A stretch of DNA of 5,648 nucleotides from NCBI GenBank assembly GCA_016793415.1, contig JAEUMC010000841.1, positions 1 through 5,648 of the forward strand, given 5' to 3'. The position numbers and the translations under genes were made by a program. Shown here piece by piece: positions 1 to 5,591 of this stretch. The DNA comes from Devosia sp. (GTDB lineage Bacteria; Pseudomonadota; Alphaproteobacteria; Rhizobiales; Devosiaceae). Under the pieces are notes generated by a model. The model did no database searches. It saw nothing but the letters and a program-made list of their open reading frames with translations, and had not been told where the DNA came from. Position 1 is the first letter of the stretch, and the number at the start of each line of letters is the position of its first letter.

Positions 1-782
1 CACTGCCCAACCACCTGCACGTGCCGATGACCCTGGCCGCCGCCCGAGCCGGCAAGCACGTGCTGTGCGAAAAACCCATCGCGCTCAATGCCAAGGAGGC
101 CGAACAGCTTCGTCAGCTGCCCAAGGGCATCGTCTTCCACGAAGCCTTCATGGTCCGTCATCACCCACAATGGCTACGGGCCCGCGAGATCGTCCGCTCG
201 GGCGAGCTGGGGGAGCTGCGCACCGTGCGCGGCATCTTCGAGTACTTCCTCATCGACCCCAGCAACGTGCGTAACCAGGCCGATATCGGCGGCGGCGGCA
301 TCTACGATGTCGGCTGCTATCCGATCACCGGATCGCGCTTCCTGTTCGGGGCCGAACCGAAGCGCGCCGTATCGCTGGTCGACCGCGACCCCGTGATGAA
401 GACCGATCGTCTTGCCTCGGTGATCCTCGATTTCGGCGGCGGCAAGCAGGCGAGCTTCGTCTGCTCCACCCAGTCGGTGGGTCACCAGTCGCTCGAGGTG
501 ATCGGCACCAAGGGCCGCGTCGAACTGGTGATCCCCTTCAACGCCCCGGCCGACACGGCCACGGCGATCATCGTCGACAACGGCTACTCGCCCGACGGCC
601 ATTTGAGCCGGCGCGAAATCATCCCGCCCTGCGACCAATATACCGAACAGGCCAACGCCTTCTGCCGCGCCATCCTCGACAACAAGCCGCTCGAATGGGG
701 CGTCGAGGACGCCATCAAATCGATGCGGGTCATCGACGCGGTGTTTGCCAGCGAAAAGACCGGCGCCTGGGCTGAGGTCTGA
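1..782 (+). CDS. Gfo/Idh/MocA-family NAD(P)-dependent oxidoreductase, 5'-truncated by the window edge
   Basis: The reading frame is already open at the left edge (first full codon at 3) and ends at TGA 780-782, leaving 259 residues. The GTG at 21 is internal, because in-frame residues LPNHLH before it belong to the family's conserved cofactor-domain segment. The missing N-terminus should hold the Rossmann GxGxxG motif. The family hallmark EKP, which includes the catalytic lysine, is encoded at 69-77. The C-terminal domain has the GGGGIYDVGCYP block at about 288-323; its D-x-G-x-Y-P pattern is typical of the glucose-fructose oxidoreductase / dihydrodiol dehydrogenase / xylose dehydrogenase branch. 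These soluble enzymes oxidise or reduce sugars, inositols or related polyols. The substrate cannot be read from the sequence. The gene is convergent with the TetR gene and separated from it by the 820-950 repeat. Family assignment is firm; specificity is unknown. Confidence 0.93.
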   Translation, partial: LPNHLHVPMTLAAARAGKHVLCEKPIALNAKEAEQLRQLPKGIVFHEAFMVRHHPQWLRAREIVRSGELGELRTVRGIFEYFLIDPSNVRNQADIGGGGIYDVGCYPITGSRFLFGAEPKRAVSLVDRDPVMKTDRLASVILDFGGGKQASFVCSTQSVGHQSLEVIGTKGRVELVIPFNAPADTATAIIVDNGYSPDGHLSRREIIPPCDQYTEQANAFCRAILDNKPLEWGVEDAIKSMRVIDAVFASEKTGAWAEV

Positions 783-819
783 GCTGGATCTCCCCATGAC
801 CTCTGGCGTCAGGATAGCT

Positions 820-950
820 CGGTGCGGGAAGAACACCCCCACCCTGTCCCTCCCCCGCAAGCGGGGGAGGCCAAAACACCGGCGTCAGTGAGAGCGTCTC
901 CCTCCCCCTTGCGGGGAGGGGACAGGGGTGGGGGTACGTTTCCCGCACCG
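820..950. repeat. Large inverted repeat built of two GC-rich hairpin modules (REP/BIME-like)
   Basis: The arms at about 820-870 and 901-950 are near-perfect reverse complements, about 50 bp each with a few mismatches and 1-nt indels, around a 30-nt loop. Both outer ends carry CGGTGCGGGAA (the right arm inverted), followed by a CCCCCACCCTGTCCC-type core. Each arm also ends in its own small hairpin. The left one is a perfect 10-bp stem, CCTCCCCCGC / GCGGGGGAGG, at 849-870 with an AA centre. The right one pairs CCCTCCCC with GGGGAGGG at 900-920. A doublet of inverted palindromic units between convergent genes is how REP/BIME elements are organised, and similar C-rich units are, from memory, scattered through many alphaproteobacterial genomes. 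It may also block transcription from both sides, although it has no T-tract. Confidence 0.8.
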
Positions 951-972
951 GCTGAACTGCAAGCTCGTTGCC

Positions 973-1521
973 CTACCCCGGCACCTCCGGTCCCACCAGC
1001 CGCTCCACCAGCAGCCGGATCGCCGGCTCCACCTCTCCCGGCCCCCGCGCCTTGCGCTTGATCCCCCAGGCGGCATCAAGCACCAGCCGCGCCAGCAGCT
1101 CGGGTTGTTTCACCCCCGCCTTCGCCAGCTCGTCGACGACCATCACGTCGATCGCCGCCTCGCTTGCCCGCACCTCGGGCCGCACCTTCTCGTGCTCGTC
1201 ATAGAGCTCGTCGGCATGCGGTGATTCCCCGAGCAGGCGATCGATCGCCTCGTATTTTGCCGCCAGCGCTGCCCCCAGCCGCTCGACGATCGCCCCCTCG
1301 CCGCCGAGCGCCGCGATGAACCGCTCGTGCAGTTCCGCCATCAGGCCCGCGACGATCGCTTCGAACACCACGTTCTTGTCAGGGAAGTACTTGTAGAGCG
1401 TCGGCTTGGCCACCCGCGCCTCGGCGGCGATCGCCTCCATCGAGGTGGCGCGCAGGCCCTGCCGCAACATCAGCCGCCGCGCCGCCGAAAGGATCTGCTC
1501 CCGCTTGTCGCTCTCCGCCAC
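973..1521 (-). CDS. TetR/AcrR-family transcriptional regulator
   Basis: This 182-residue protein has a classic TetR N-terminal DNA-binding domain at residues 7-56. Helix 1 is REQILSAARRLMLRQGL, and the helix-turn-helix runs from T26 through VAKPTLYKYFPDK (residues 37-49), the family signature. The remainder is a helical ligand/dimerisation domain with no recognisable ligand signature, and the total is slightly shorter than the usual ~190-220. The start is GTG at 1521. AAGGA at 1534-1530 lies 8 nt upstream on this strand, and an in-frame stop at 1536-1534 rules out a longer protein. The gene is divergent from the SDR gene, and the spacer carries a strong inverted repeat (1551-1584). By family precedent the protein should repress itself and the SDR gene and release on binding a small molecule, probably a substrate of the reductase or a related compound. 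Its 3' end faces the Gfo/Idh gene. Confidence 0.93.
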   Translation of the reverse strand: MAESDKREQILSAARRLMLRQGLRATSMEAIAAEARVAKPTLYKYFPDKNVVFEAIVAGLMAELHERFIAALGGEGAIVERLGAALAAKYEAIDRLLGESPHADELYDEHEKVRPEVRASEAAIDVMVVDELAKAGVKQPELLARLVLDAAWGIKRKARGPGEVEPAIRLLVERLVGPEVPG

Positions 1522-1544
1522 GCCAATTTTCCTTCATCGTCACC

Positions 1545-1573
1545 TTGAACGAACTGAACGATATTCGTACATA
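1545..1573 (+). promoter_or_regulatory. Candidate promoter of the SDR gene
   Basis: TTGAAC at 1545-1550 is a fair -35 (4 of 6 to TTGACA). With exactly 17 nt spacing it is followed by TACATA at 1568-1573, a weak -10 (3 of 6). This would start transcription near 1580, a few bases before the ribosome binding site at 1588. The -10 and most of the spacer lie inside the palindrome, consistent with repression by occlusion. The -10 match is weak, so exact positions are uncertain. Confidence 0.4.
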
Positions 1574-1584
1574 TCGTTCAGTTC
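1551..1584. promoter_or_regulatory. Inverted-repeat operator in the TetR/SDR divergent spacer
   Basis: GAACTGAACGATAT (1551-1564) and ATATCGTTCAGTTC (1571-1584) are perfect 14-bp reverse complements around the 6-nt centre TCGTAC. The symmetry continues outward as TTGAA on both sides if a 4-nt CGAA insertion in the left arm is allowed (left TTGAACGAACTGAACG, right arm inverted TTGAACTGAACG). The position between a TetR gene and its divergent neighbour, and the half-site length, match TetR-family operators. The repeat covers the likely promoter elements of both genes, so binding should shut off both. That the TetR of this window binds here is inference from arrangement. Confidence 0.82.
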
Positions 1585-1586
1585 AA
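1558..1586 (-). promoter_or_regulatory. Candidate promoter of the tetR gene
   Basis: Read on the minus strand, TTGAAC at 1586-1581 and TATCGT at 1563-1558 (4 of 6 to TATAAT) are 17 nt apart. They would start transcription near 1551, leaving a leader of about 30 nt before the GTG at 1521. The elements interleave with the forward promoter inside the same inverted repeat, so one bound repressor dimer or dimer pair could control both directions. Confidence 0.4.
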
Positions 1587-1587
1587 T

Positions 1588-1593
1588 GGAGGG
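1588..1593 (+). promoter_or_regulatory. Ribosome binding site that fixes the SDR start at 1599
   Basis: GGAGGG lies 5 nt before ATG 1599-1601. The alternative in-frame TTG at 1545 lies upstream in the operator/promoter region, coincides with the candidate -35, and would add 18 residues before the Rossmann strand that normally begins these proteins. The ATG at 1599 is therefore the better start. Confidence 0.85.
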
Positions 1594-1598
1594 ATACC

Positions 1599-2621
1599 AT
1601 GTCAGACCGCGTTCTCGTCACCGGCATTTCCGGCTTTCTCGGCGGCCATGTCGCCCTGCAACTACTTGCCCAAGGCTATACCGTCCGCGGTTCGCTGCGC
1701 AGCCTCGAGCGCGCTGAAAAGGTGAGGAAAACCCTAGCCGCCCACGGCGCCGACACCACGCGGCTGGAGTTCGTCGCCCTCGACCTGCTCAGTGATGCGG
1801 GCTGGGCCGAAGCGATGTCCGGCGTGCGTTACCTGCAGCACGTTGCCTCGCCCTTCGTGCTCGAAATGCCCAAGGACAAGAACGAGCTGATCCGACCAGC
1901 CGTCGAAGGCACCCGGCGCGCCGTCACCGCCGCCTTCACTGCCGGTATCGAACGCGTCGTCGTCACCTCGTCGATTGCCGCCATCGCCTATGGCCATGAC
2001 GACTATAGCCGAACCTTCACCACCGCCGATTGGACGAATACCGAGAGCCCCAAGGTCAGCGCCTATGCCGAATCGAAGCTGCGCGCCGAACGCGAGGCCT
2101 GGGCCGTCGCCGATCGTTTTGGTGCCCGTGACCGGCTTGCCACCATCAATCCCGGCGCCATCCTTGGGCCGCTGCTCGACGAGGATGTCGGCACGTCCGG
2201 CCTGCTGGTACAGCGTCTGCTCAACGGCTCCATCCCTGCAGCGCCGAAGATGAGCTTTTCCATCATCGACGTCCGTGATGTCGCCGCCGCGCAGGTCGCC
2301 GCCATGACGGCGCCGACCGCAGGCGGCAGGCGCCACATCCTCGCCGACCGCGAGATGAGCCTGTTCGAAGTCGGCGCGGCGCTGCGCGCCGCCCTGCCCG
2401 AGATCGCCGCCAGGGTCCCGCGCTTCGAAATGCCCAACTGGATCGTCCGGCTGATCGGCCTGTTCGACCCACAGATCGGCTCCAACACCGCCGAACTCGG
2501 CCATGTCAGGCGCGTCGACGGCAACAGCGGGCGACTGCTGCTGGCTCGCCCCACCATCCCGGGCCCCGATGCCGCCGTAGCCACCGCCCGCAGCCTTGTC
2601 GCCCAACGTCTCGTCGCCTGA
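1599..2621 (+). CDS. Extended SDR: NAD(P)-dependent epimerase/dehydratase-family reductase (dihydroflavonol-4-reductase-like aldehyde/ketone reductase)
   Basis: The protein has 340 residues, the usual size for extended short-chain dehydrogenases. The nucleotide-binding motif TGISGFLG is at residues 8-15, right after the first strand, and is followed by VRGSLRS (29-35), whose arginines suggest NADP(H) preference. D62 (ALDLLSD) contacts adenine in the family. LQHVASPF (79-86) is characteristic of the dihydroflavonol reductase / aldehyde reductase branch. The catalytic set is complete: S124/S125 in VVTSSIAA, and Y156-x3-K160. NPG (184-186) and SIIDVRDVAAA (221-231) are further branch signatures. 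It is expected to be a cytosolic carbonyl reductase; the substrate is unknown. It is divergent from and probably controlled by the adjacent TetR, an arrangement common for inducible detoxification or catabolic reductases. The TGA overlaps an A-run that begins a short hairpin. Confidence 0.92.
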   Translation: MSDRVLVTGISGFLGGHVALQLLAQGYTVRGSLRSLERAEKVRKTLAAHGADTTRLEFVALDLLSDAGWAEAMSGVRYLQHVASPFVLEMPKDKNELIRPAVEGTRRAVTAAFTAGIERVVVTSSIAAIAYGHDDYSRTFTTADWTNTESPKVSAYAESKLRAEREAWAVADRFGARDRLATINPGAILGPLLDEDVGTSGLLVQRLLNGSIPAAPKMSFSIIDVRDVAAAQVAAMTAPTAGGRRHILADREMSLFEVGAALRAALPEIAARVPRFEMPNWIVRLIGLFDPQIGSNTAELGHVRRVDGNSGRLLLARPTIPGPDAAVATARSLVAQRLVA

Positions 2622-2638
2622 AAAAAGGACTGGTCCTT
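2621..2638 (-). terminator. Weak candidate Rho-independent terminator for minus-strand transcription
   Basis: On the minus strand, AAGGAC-CA-GTCCTT (2638-2625; realistically a 5-bp stem with a 4-nt loop) runs directly into a T-run that ends at 2621. It would stop transcripts reading leftward past the methyltransferase gene and antisense through the tRNA, just before they enter the SDR gene. On the plus strand there is no T-tract, so it is a poor SDR terminator. The stem is short and not especially stable. Confidence 0.3.
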
Positions 2639-2674
2639 GGCGCCGGGATTGGCTAATAAGCGCGCCATCGAAGC

Positions 2675-2750
2675 GGGGCTGTAGCTCAGTTGGGAGAGCG
2701 CATCGTTCGCAATGATGAGGCCAGCGGTTCGATTCCGCTCAGCTCCACCA
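2675..2750 (+). tRNA. tRNA-Ala (anticodon CGC)
   Basis: The 76-nt sequence folds into a full cloverleaf. The acceptor stem pairs GGGGCTG (2675-2681) with CAGCTCC (2740-2746), and A73 and an encoded CCA follow (2748-2750). The D-stem is GCTC/GAGC (2684-2687 with 2696-2699). The anticodon stem is CATCG/TGATG (2701-2705 with 2713-2717), with loop TTCGCAA and anticodon CGC at 2708-2710. The T-stem is AGCGG/CCGCT with loop TTCGATT. The third acceptor pair is G3:U70 (2677 with 2744), the identity element for alanyl-tRNA synthetase, which independently supports alanine. It decodes GCG, a common alanine codon in GC-rich genomes. An AT-rich TAATAA at 2654-2659 followed by a GC-rich GCGCGCC stretch could be part of its own promoter, but no convincing -35 is visible. 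Confidence 0.97.
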
Positions 2751-2795
2751 CTTCGATTTCGGTCCGCGTCGGTGGCGACTGCACCACGCTAGACC

Positions 2796-3659
2796 TCAGC
2801 CGGGCTTCCTGAACATCGCTACGTGAATGTCGGCCGGCAGCAGCGGCAGGACGAACGACAGCAGCCACGTTATCGGTACGACGACAAACACCGGCAGTCC
2901 GACCGATCTGCCCGATAGCCGTTTGCCCAGCCCCCTTCGGCTGACCGTCGGCAGCGCCATCGTCCGGACCTGGCGCAGCGCGCTATGACGGCTGATCAGC
3001 ATTTCCAGATTCGATGGCGAGAAATACGACAAATGTGGCGAGGGAAGTCCCTTCTGCCACATCCGCTCGAACGGCCCCGGAAAGCCCATCCGCTGGAGCA
3101 CTCGAGCCAGCCCGTAGATCGTACCGCGCGAACTGGGCAGGTTGATCACCAGCATGCCCCCCTCGGCCAGCAATGCCTCGGCAGCCCGCACCGCTTCCGC
3201 CGGATCAGGCAGATGCTCGAATACGTCGTTGAAAACGATCAAATCGAACGGGCCAAGCCCAGCGGCCGCCGCCGGAAACAGGCCGCGCCGCACCGTCATC
3301 CCCGCGCTCTCCGCAGCCCTGGCATCCGCCTCGACCGGTTCAATGCCCAGCACGCTTGCCCCTTGGTTGCGTGCCGCTTCGAGGAACCATCCCCTTGCGC
3401 AACCTACCTCGAGGACCCTCGTCCCGGCGAGTGGCAGCAGCTTCCCGATTTCGGCGAGCAGCAGTTCGAAATTCCGGCGCCGCAGATCCTCGAGCCCGTC
3501 GAAAGCCTGCCCGGGCCCAGCGACCAGGGTGGATCGATACAGACCGCAGTTCCCGCAGCGGGAAAGCCAGGGCGACAGGGTCGCAGTGCTGCTCGATCCG
3601 CAGGCAGCGCACTGATCAGGCAAAGTCCGTTCCCCATTCACCAGTTGCTTGTCCGCCAT
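2796..3659 (-). CDS. Class I SAM-dependent methyltransferase with N-terminal zinc ribbon and C-terminal hydrophobic segment
   Basis: From ATG 3659 the protein has 287 residues. C17-x2-C20 and C35-x2-C38 (CGNCGLYRS) form a four-cysteine zinc-ribbon-like element, as in many methyltransferases of polysaccharide and natural-product clusters. The SAM site is clear: motif I is VLEVGCARG (82-90), the acidic ribose-binding residue is E107 in GIEP, and FDLIVFNDVFEHLPDP (138-153) is the post-II region of the Methyltransf_11/23 type, followed by GGMLVINLPS. HLSYFSPSNLEMLIS (209-223) is also common in this group. Residues 254-275 are strongly hydrophobic and may anchor the protein or pack against membrane. 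An in-frame TTG at 3674 would overlap the upstream gene and lacks a Shine-Dalgarno, so the ATG is preferred. It lies 7 bp behind the DMT gene, probably in one operon. A lipid- or glycan-related acceptor is inferred from neighbours; the substrate is unknown. Confidence 0.87.
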   Translation of the reverse strand: MADKQLVNGERTLPDQCAACGSSSTATLSPWLSRCGNCGLYRSTLVAGPGQAFDGLEDLRRRNFELLLAEIGKLLPLAGTRVLEVGCARGWFLEAARNQGASVLGIEPVEADARAAESAGMTVRRGLFPAAAAGLGPFDLIVFNDVFEHLPDPAEAVRAAEALLAEGGMLVINLPSSRGTIYGLARVLQRMGFPGPFERMWQKGLPSPHLSYFSPSNLEMLISRHSALRQVRTMALPTVSRRGLGKRLSGRSVGLPVFVVVPITWLLSFVLPLLPADIHVAMFRKPG

Positions 3660-3666
3660 CGAACTC

Positions 3667-3999
3667 TCACCCAAGCGTCAAAGCCAGCATACCGGCCACG
3701 ATCGCGCCGATACCGACCCACTGCATGACGCTCAGGCTCTCGCGGAACACCAGCACGCCAACCACCAGCACCACGACAATCGCCAGGGCCTGCATCGGAT
3801 AGGCCACGCTGATCGGGAACTGTCGTAATGCGAAAATCCAGGTCAGGGTCGCAAGCCCGTAGATCGCCACCGCCGCGATGAAAATCGGGCTGAACAGAAA
3901 AGCCCAGGGATGACCCGGGTCGTGGCCGGCCGAAAGCTTGAACAGCACTTGTCCCAGCGCGATAAGCCCGGTAGTGCCGAAGAGAAGTAGGTACTGCAC
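3667..3999 (-). CDS. Half-size DMT/EamA-family membrane protein (four TM, ArnE/SMR-like)
   Basis: This 110-residue protein is almost entirely membrane-embedded. Predicted helices are about 3-20, 33-57, 65-85 and 92-109, matching the one-repeat, four-helix size of the EmrE/ArnE group rather than the ten-helix EamA transporters. The GQVLFK motif at the end of TM1 (16-21) and FRESLSVMQWVGIGAIVAG (85-103) are typical of EamA repeats. TM1 has no glutamate at the position equivalent to E14 of EmrE, so proton-coupled cation-drug export of the EmrE type is unlikely. A lipid-linked-sugar transporter of the ArnE/ArnF kind fits better. Such proteins act as homo- or heterodimers, and no second subunit is present in the window. 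The start is GTG at 3999, preceded on this strand by GAGGGG with 5 nt spacing; an in-frame stop just upstream excludes a longer form. It is divergent from the glycosyltransferase (60-bp gap) and leads the methyltransferase. Confidence 0.85.
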   Translation of the reverse strand: MQYLLLFGTTGLIALGQVLFKLSAGHDPGHPWAFLFSPIFIAAVAIYGLATLTWIFALRQFPISVAYPMQALAIVVVLVVGVLVFRESLSVMQWVGIGAIVAGMLALTLG

Positions 4000-4059
4000 G
4001 CACGCCCCTCAGAGGATTTGCTGCACTATGCACCGCCCCGGTTCAGAAGAGGTTGAGGC

Positions 4060-5016
4060 GTGATCCTGGCCGTCGTCGTCCCGAGCTTCAAGGTGCGCAA
4101 CCACATCCTTGCCGTCGTCACCGACGCATTGCAGTTCGTCGACCGCGTCTACGTCGTCGACGATTGCTGCCCCGAGCGGAGCGGGCAACTGGTCGAGGAG
4201 AGCTTCAGCGATCCGCGTGTCACCGTGCTCCGTCACGCGGAGAACCAGGGCGTCGGCGGCGCCGTGGTCACCGGCTACCGCCAGGCCATGGCCGACGGCT
4301 GCGATATCGTCATCAAGATGGACGGCGACGGCCAGATGGAAGCGGCGCAGATTCCGGCCCTGATCCGGCCCATCGTCGACGGCACGGCCGACTACGCCAA
4401 AGGCAACCGCTTCTTTGCCATCGACTATCTCAGGGGCATGCCGACCATTCGCCTGCTCGGCAACTCCACCCTCTCGTTCGTTAACAAGCTGGCCTCGGGC
4501 TACTGGAACGTGATGGATCCGACCAACGGCTTTACCGCCATCCACACCGAAGCGCTGCGCTGGCTGCCGCTGGAGCGCCTGGCGAGGCGCTACTTCTTCG
4601 AAAGCGACATGCTGTTTCGGCTCGCCACCATTCGCGCCGTGGTGCGCGACGTGCCGATCCCGGCTCGCTATGGCGATGAAGTGAGCAGCCTGAGGGTCGG
4701 TCGGGTGCTGCTCGATTTCCCGCTTCGCTATGCGGCGGTGTTCGTCAAGCGCTTCGTCTATTGCTACATCCTGCGCGATCTCAACGTCGGCACGATCGAG
4801 AGCTTCGCCGGCATGGCTCTGCTGCTCTTCGGCCTGATCTTTGGCGCCGCCAACTGGGCCAAGGCGCTGGCGACCGGCATGCTGACCCCGTCAGGAACCG
4901 TGATGCTGGCAAGCATAGCAGTGATCCTTGGTGTGCAGTTCCTGCTCGCCGCGGTCAGCTTCGACGTCAACAACGTGCCCGACGAGCCGCTGCACCGCCG
5001 TATTTCCAGCAGCTAA
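4060..5016 (+). CDS. Family 2 glycosyltransferase with two C-terminal TM helices (polyprenyl-phosphate sugar synthase-like)
   Basis: The 318-residue protein starts with the GT-A fold strand ILAVVVPSFKVRN. Nucleotide-sugar and metal-binding signatures are VYVVDDCCPERSG (30-42) and KMDGDGQM (86-93, the DxD motif). NGFTAI (156-161) and FFESDMLFRL (179-188) match the acceptor/catalytic region of the dolichol-phosphate mannose synthase / GtrB / ArnC group. After the catalytic domain come an amphipathic region and two membrane helices at about 248-266 and 279-300, followed by NVPDEP. The expected reaction is transfer of a sugar from a nucleotide donor to a polyprenyl phosphate on the cytoplasmic face; sugar identity is unknown. 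GTG 4060 is the only possible start, because TGA at 4054-4056 is in frame upstream, and GAAGAGG (4046-4052) is its ribosome binding site. It is divergent from the DMT and methyltransferase genes, and its TAA overlaps the GNAT stop. Confidence 0.9.
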   Translation: MILAVVVPSFKVRNHILAVVTDALQFVDRVYVVDDCCPERSGQLVEESFSDPRVTVLRHAENQGVGGAVVTGYRQAMADGCDIVIKMDGDGQMEAAQIPALIRPIVDGTADYAKGNRFFAIDYLRGMPTIRLLGNSTLSFVNKLASGYWNVMDPTNGFTAIHTEALRWLPLERLARRYFFESDMLFRLATIRAVVRDVPIPARYGDEVSSLRVGRVLLDFPLRYAAVFVKRFVYCYILRDLNVGTIESFAGMALLLFGLIFGAANWAKALATGMLTPSGTVMLASIAVILGVQFLLAAVSFDVNNVPDEPLHRRISSS

Positions 5017-5591
5017 TCCGATCGTCCCACCATGGCCGTCACCAGCCAGCGATCCTTGCCCAGCCGCCGCTGCCGCGTGAAGCCCGCCTGCTCGAACATC
5101 GCGAGGTTGCCATTGTGGAGGAAGGACGCCGATACCGGGCGGCCCTCGGTGTCTTCGGGGAAGCTCTCTACCAACCCGCCGCCCGACCGCGCGATCTCAT
5201 CGAGGGCACCGCGCAACGCGACGGCCGCCACACCGCGCCGGCGATGCGCCTTGTCGACGAACAGGCAGGTGATGCGCCAGTCCGCCGGCGGCGCCGGCTC
5301 CATCTCGTAGGCCCGCCGCGCCTTGATCCGGGGCAGCTCGGCGGGTGAACCGAACTGGCACCAGCCCACGCACGTCTCGCCGTCGAACACCAGCGCCGCA
5401 TGAGCCTCGCCACGGCGCACGCGGGCTAGCTTGTCCTCCCGGTTCTGCGCGGGTGCCCGGTCTTTGCCGACGCCCTCGGCGTGAAACGCCATGCACCAGC
5501 AGCCGCCCCATACGCCGTTATGGCGCTCGACCAGCGCAGCGAAAGCCGGCCAGGTCGTGCCATCGAGTGGCCTTGTCGAGAAGCTGGTCAT
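5013..5591 (-). CDS. GNAT-family N-acetyltransferase
   Basis: The protein has 192 residues from ATG 5591. Motif A, which binds the acetyl-CoA pyrophosphate, is at about 105-122: WRITCLFVDKAHRRRGVA, with the R-R-x-G-V/A loop at 118-122. The C-terminal part (FLHNGNLAMFEQAGF, 157-171) is the usual GNAT motif B region. The N-terminal HNGVWGGCWCMAFH block (24-37), with two closely spaced cysteines, marks a recurrent subgroup of uncharacterised bacterial GNATs. An acceptor amine (small molecule, antibiotic or protein) cannot be named. An in-frame TTG at 5630 would add 13 residues. The ATG is preferred because GAGGG lies 4 nt upstream and the fold begins normally after it. The gene is convergent with the glycosyltransferase, overlapping by 4 bp, and is therefore probably expressed independently. 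The 57 bases to the right (5592-5648) are its upstream region; no clear promoter is seen. Confidence 0.88.
   Translation of the reverse strand: MTSFSTRPLDGTTWPAFAALVERHNGVWGGCWCMAFHAEGVGKDRAPAQNREDKLARVRRGEAHAALVFDGETCVGWCQFGSPAELPRIKARRAYEMEPAPPADWRITCLFVDKAHRRRGVAAVALRGALDEIARSGGGLVESFPEDTEGRPVSASFLHNGNLAMFEQAGFTRQRRLGKDRWLVTAMVGRSD

Noticed and set aside
174..860. Long open frame antisense to the Gfo/Idh gene (228 codons)
   Set aside because: It has no recognisable domain and lies opposite a clear oxidoreductase with the EKP and DVGCYP motifs.
822..1061. Small open frames across the inverted repeat, Pro- or Gly-rich
   Set aside because: Their composition comes from the C-rich/G-rich repeat and the shadow of the tetR 3' end. 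No ribosome binding site supports them.
1545..1598. N-terminal extension of the SDR gene from TTG 1545
   Set aside because: It reads through the operator and candidate promoter. The strong GGAGGG five bases before ATG 1599 and the normal family N-terminus favour the shorter form.
1734..2606. Long open frame antisense to the SDR gene (290 codons)
   Set aside because: Its translation is low-complexity, rich in Gly, Asp and Ala, with no fold or motif. It is a GC-driven shadow of a gene with complete catalytic residues on the other strand.
2762..2790. Possible terminator after the tRNA (GTGG...CCAC)
   Set aside because: The stem is only four base pairs with an 8-nt loop and no T-tract.
2686..2868. 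Minus-strand small open frame containing VELSGIEPLASSLRTM
   Set aside because: This stretch is the antisense translation of the tRNA-Ala gene, a known type of spurious hypothetical protein, and not a peptide gene.
2985..3728. Plus-strand open frame over the methyltransferase gene (247 codons)
   Set aside because: It is rich in Arg, Gln, Pro and His without motifs, while the opposite strand encodes the intact SAM-binding fold.
4022..4032. TGCA-CTA-TGCA in the glycosyltransferase/DMT divergent spacer as an operator
   Set aside because: The half-sites are only 4 bp and are self-palindromic. No regulator gene adjoins, and the match is easily due to chance.
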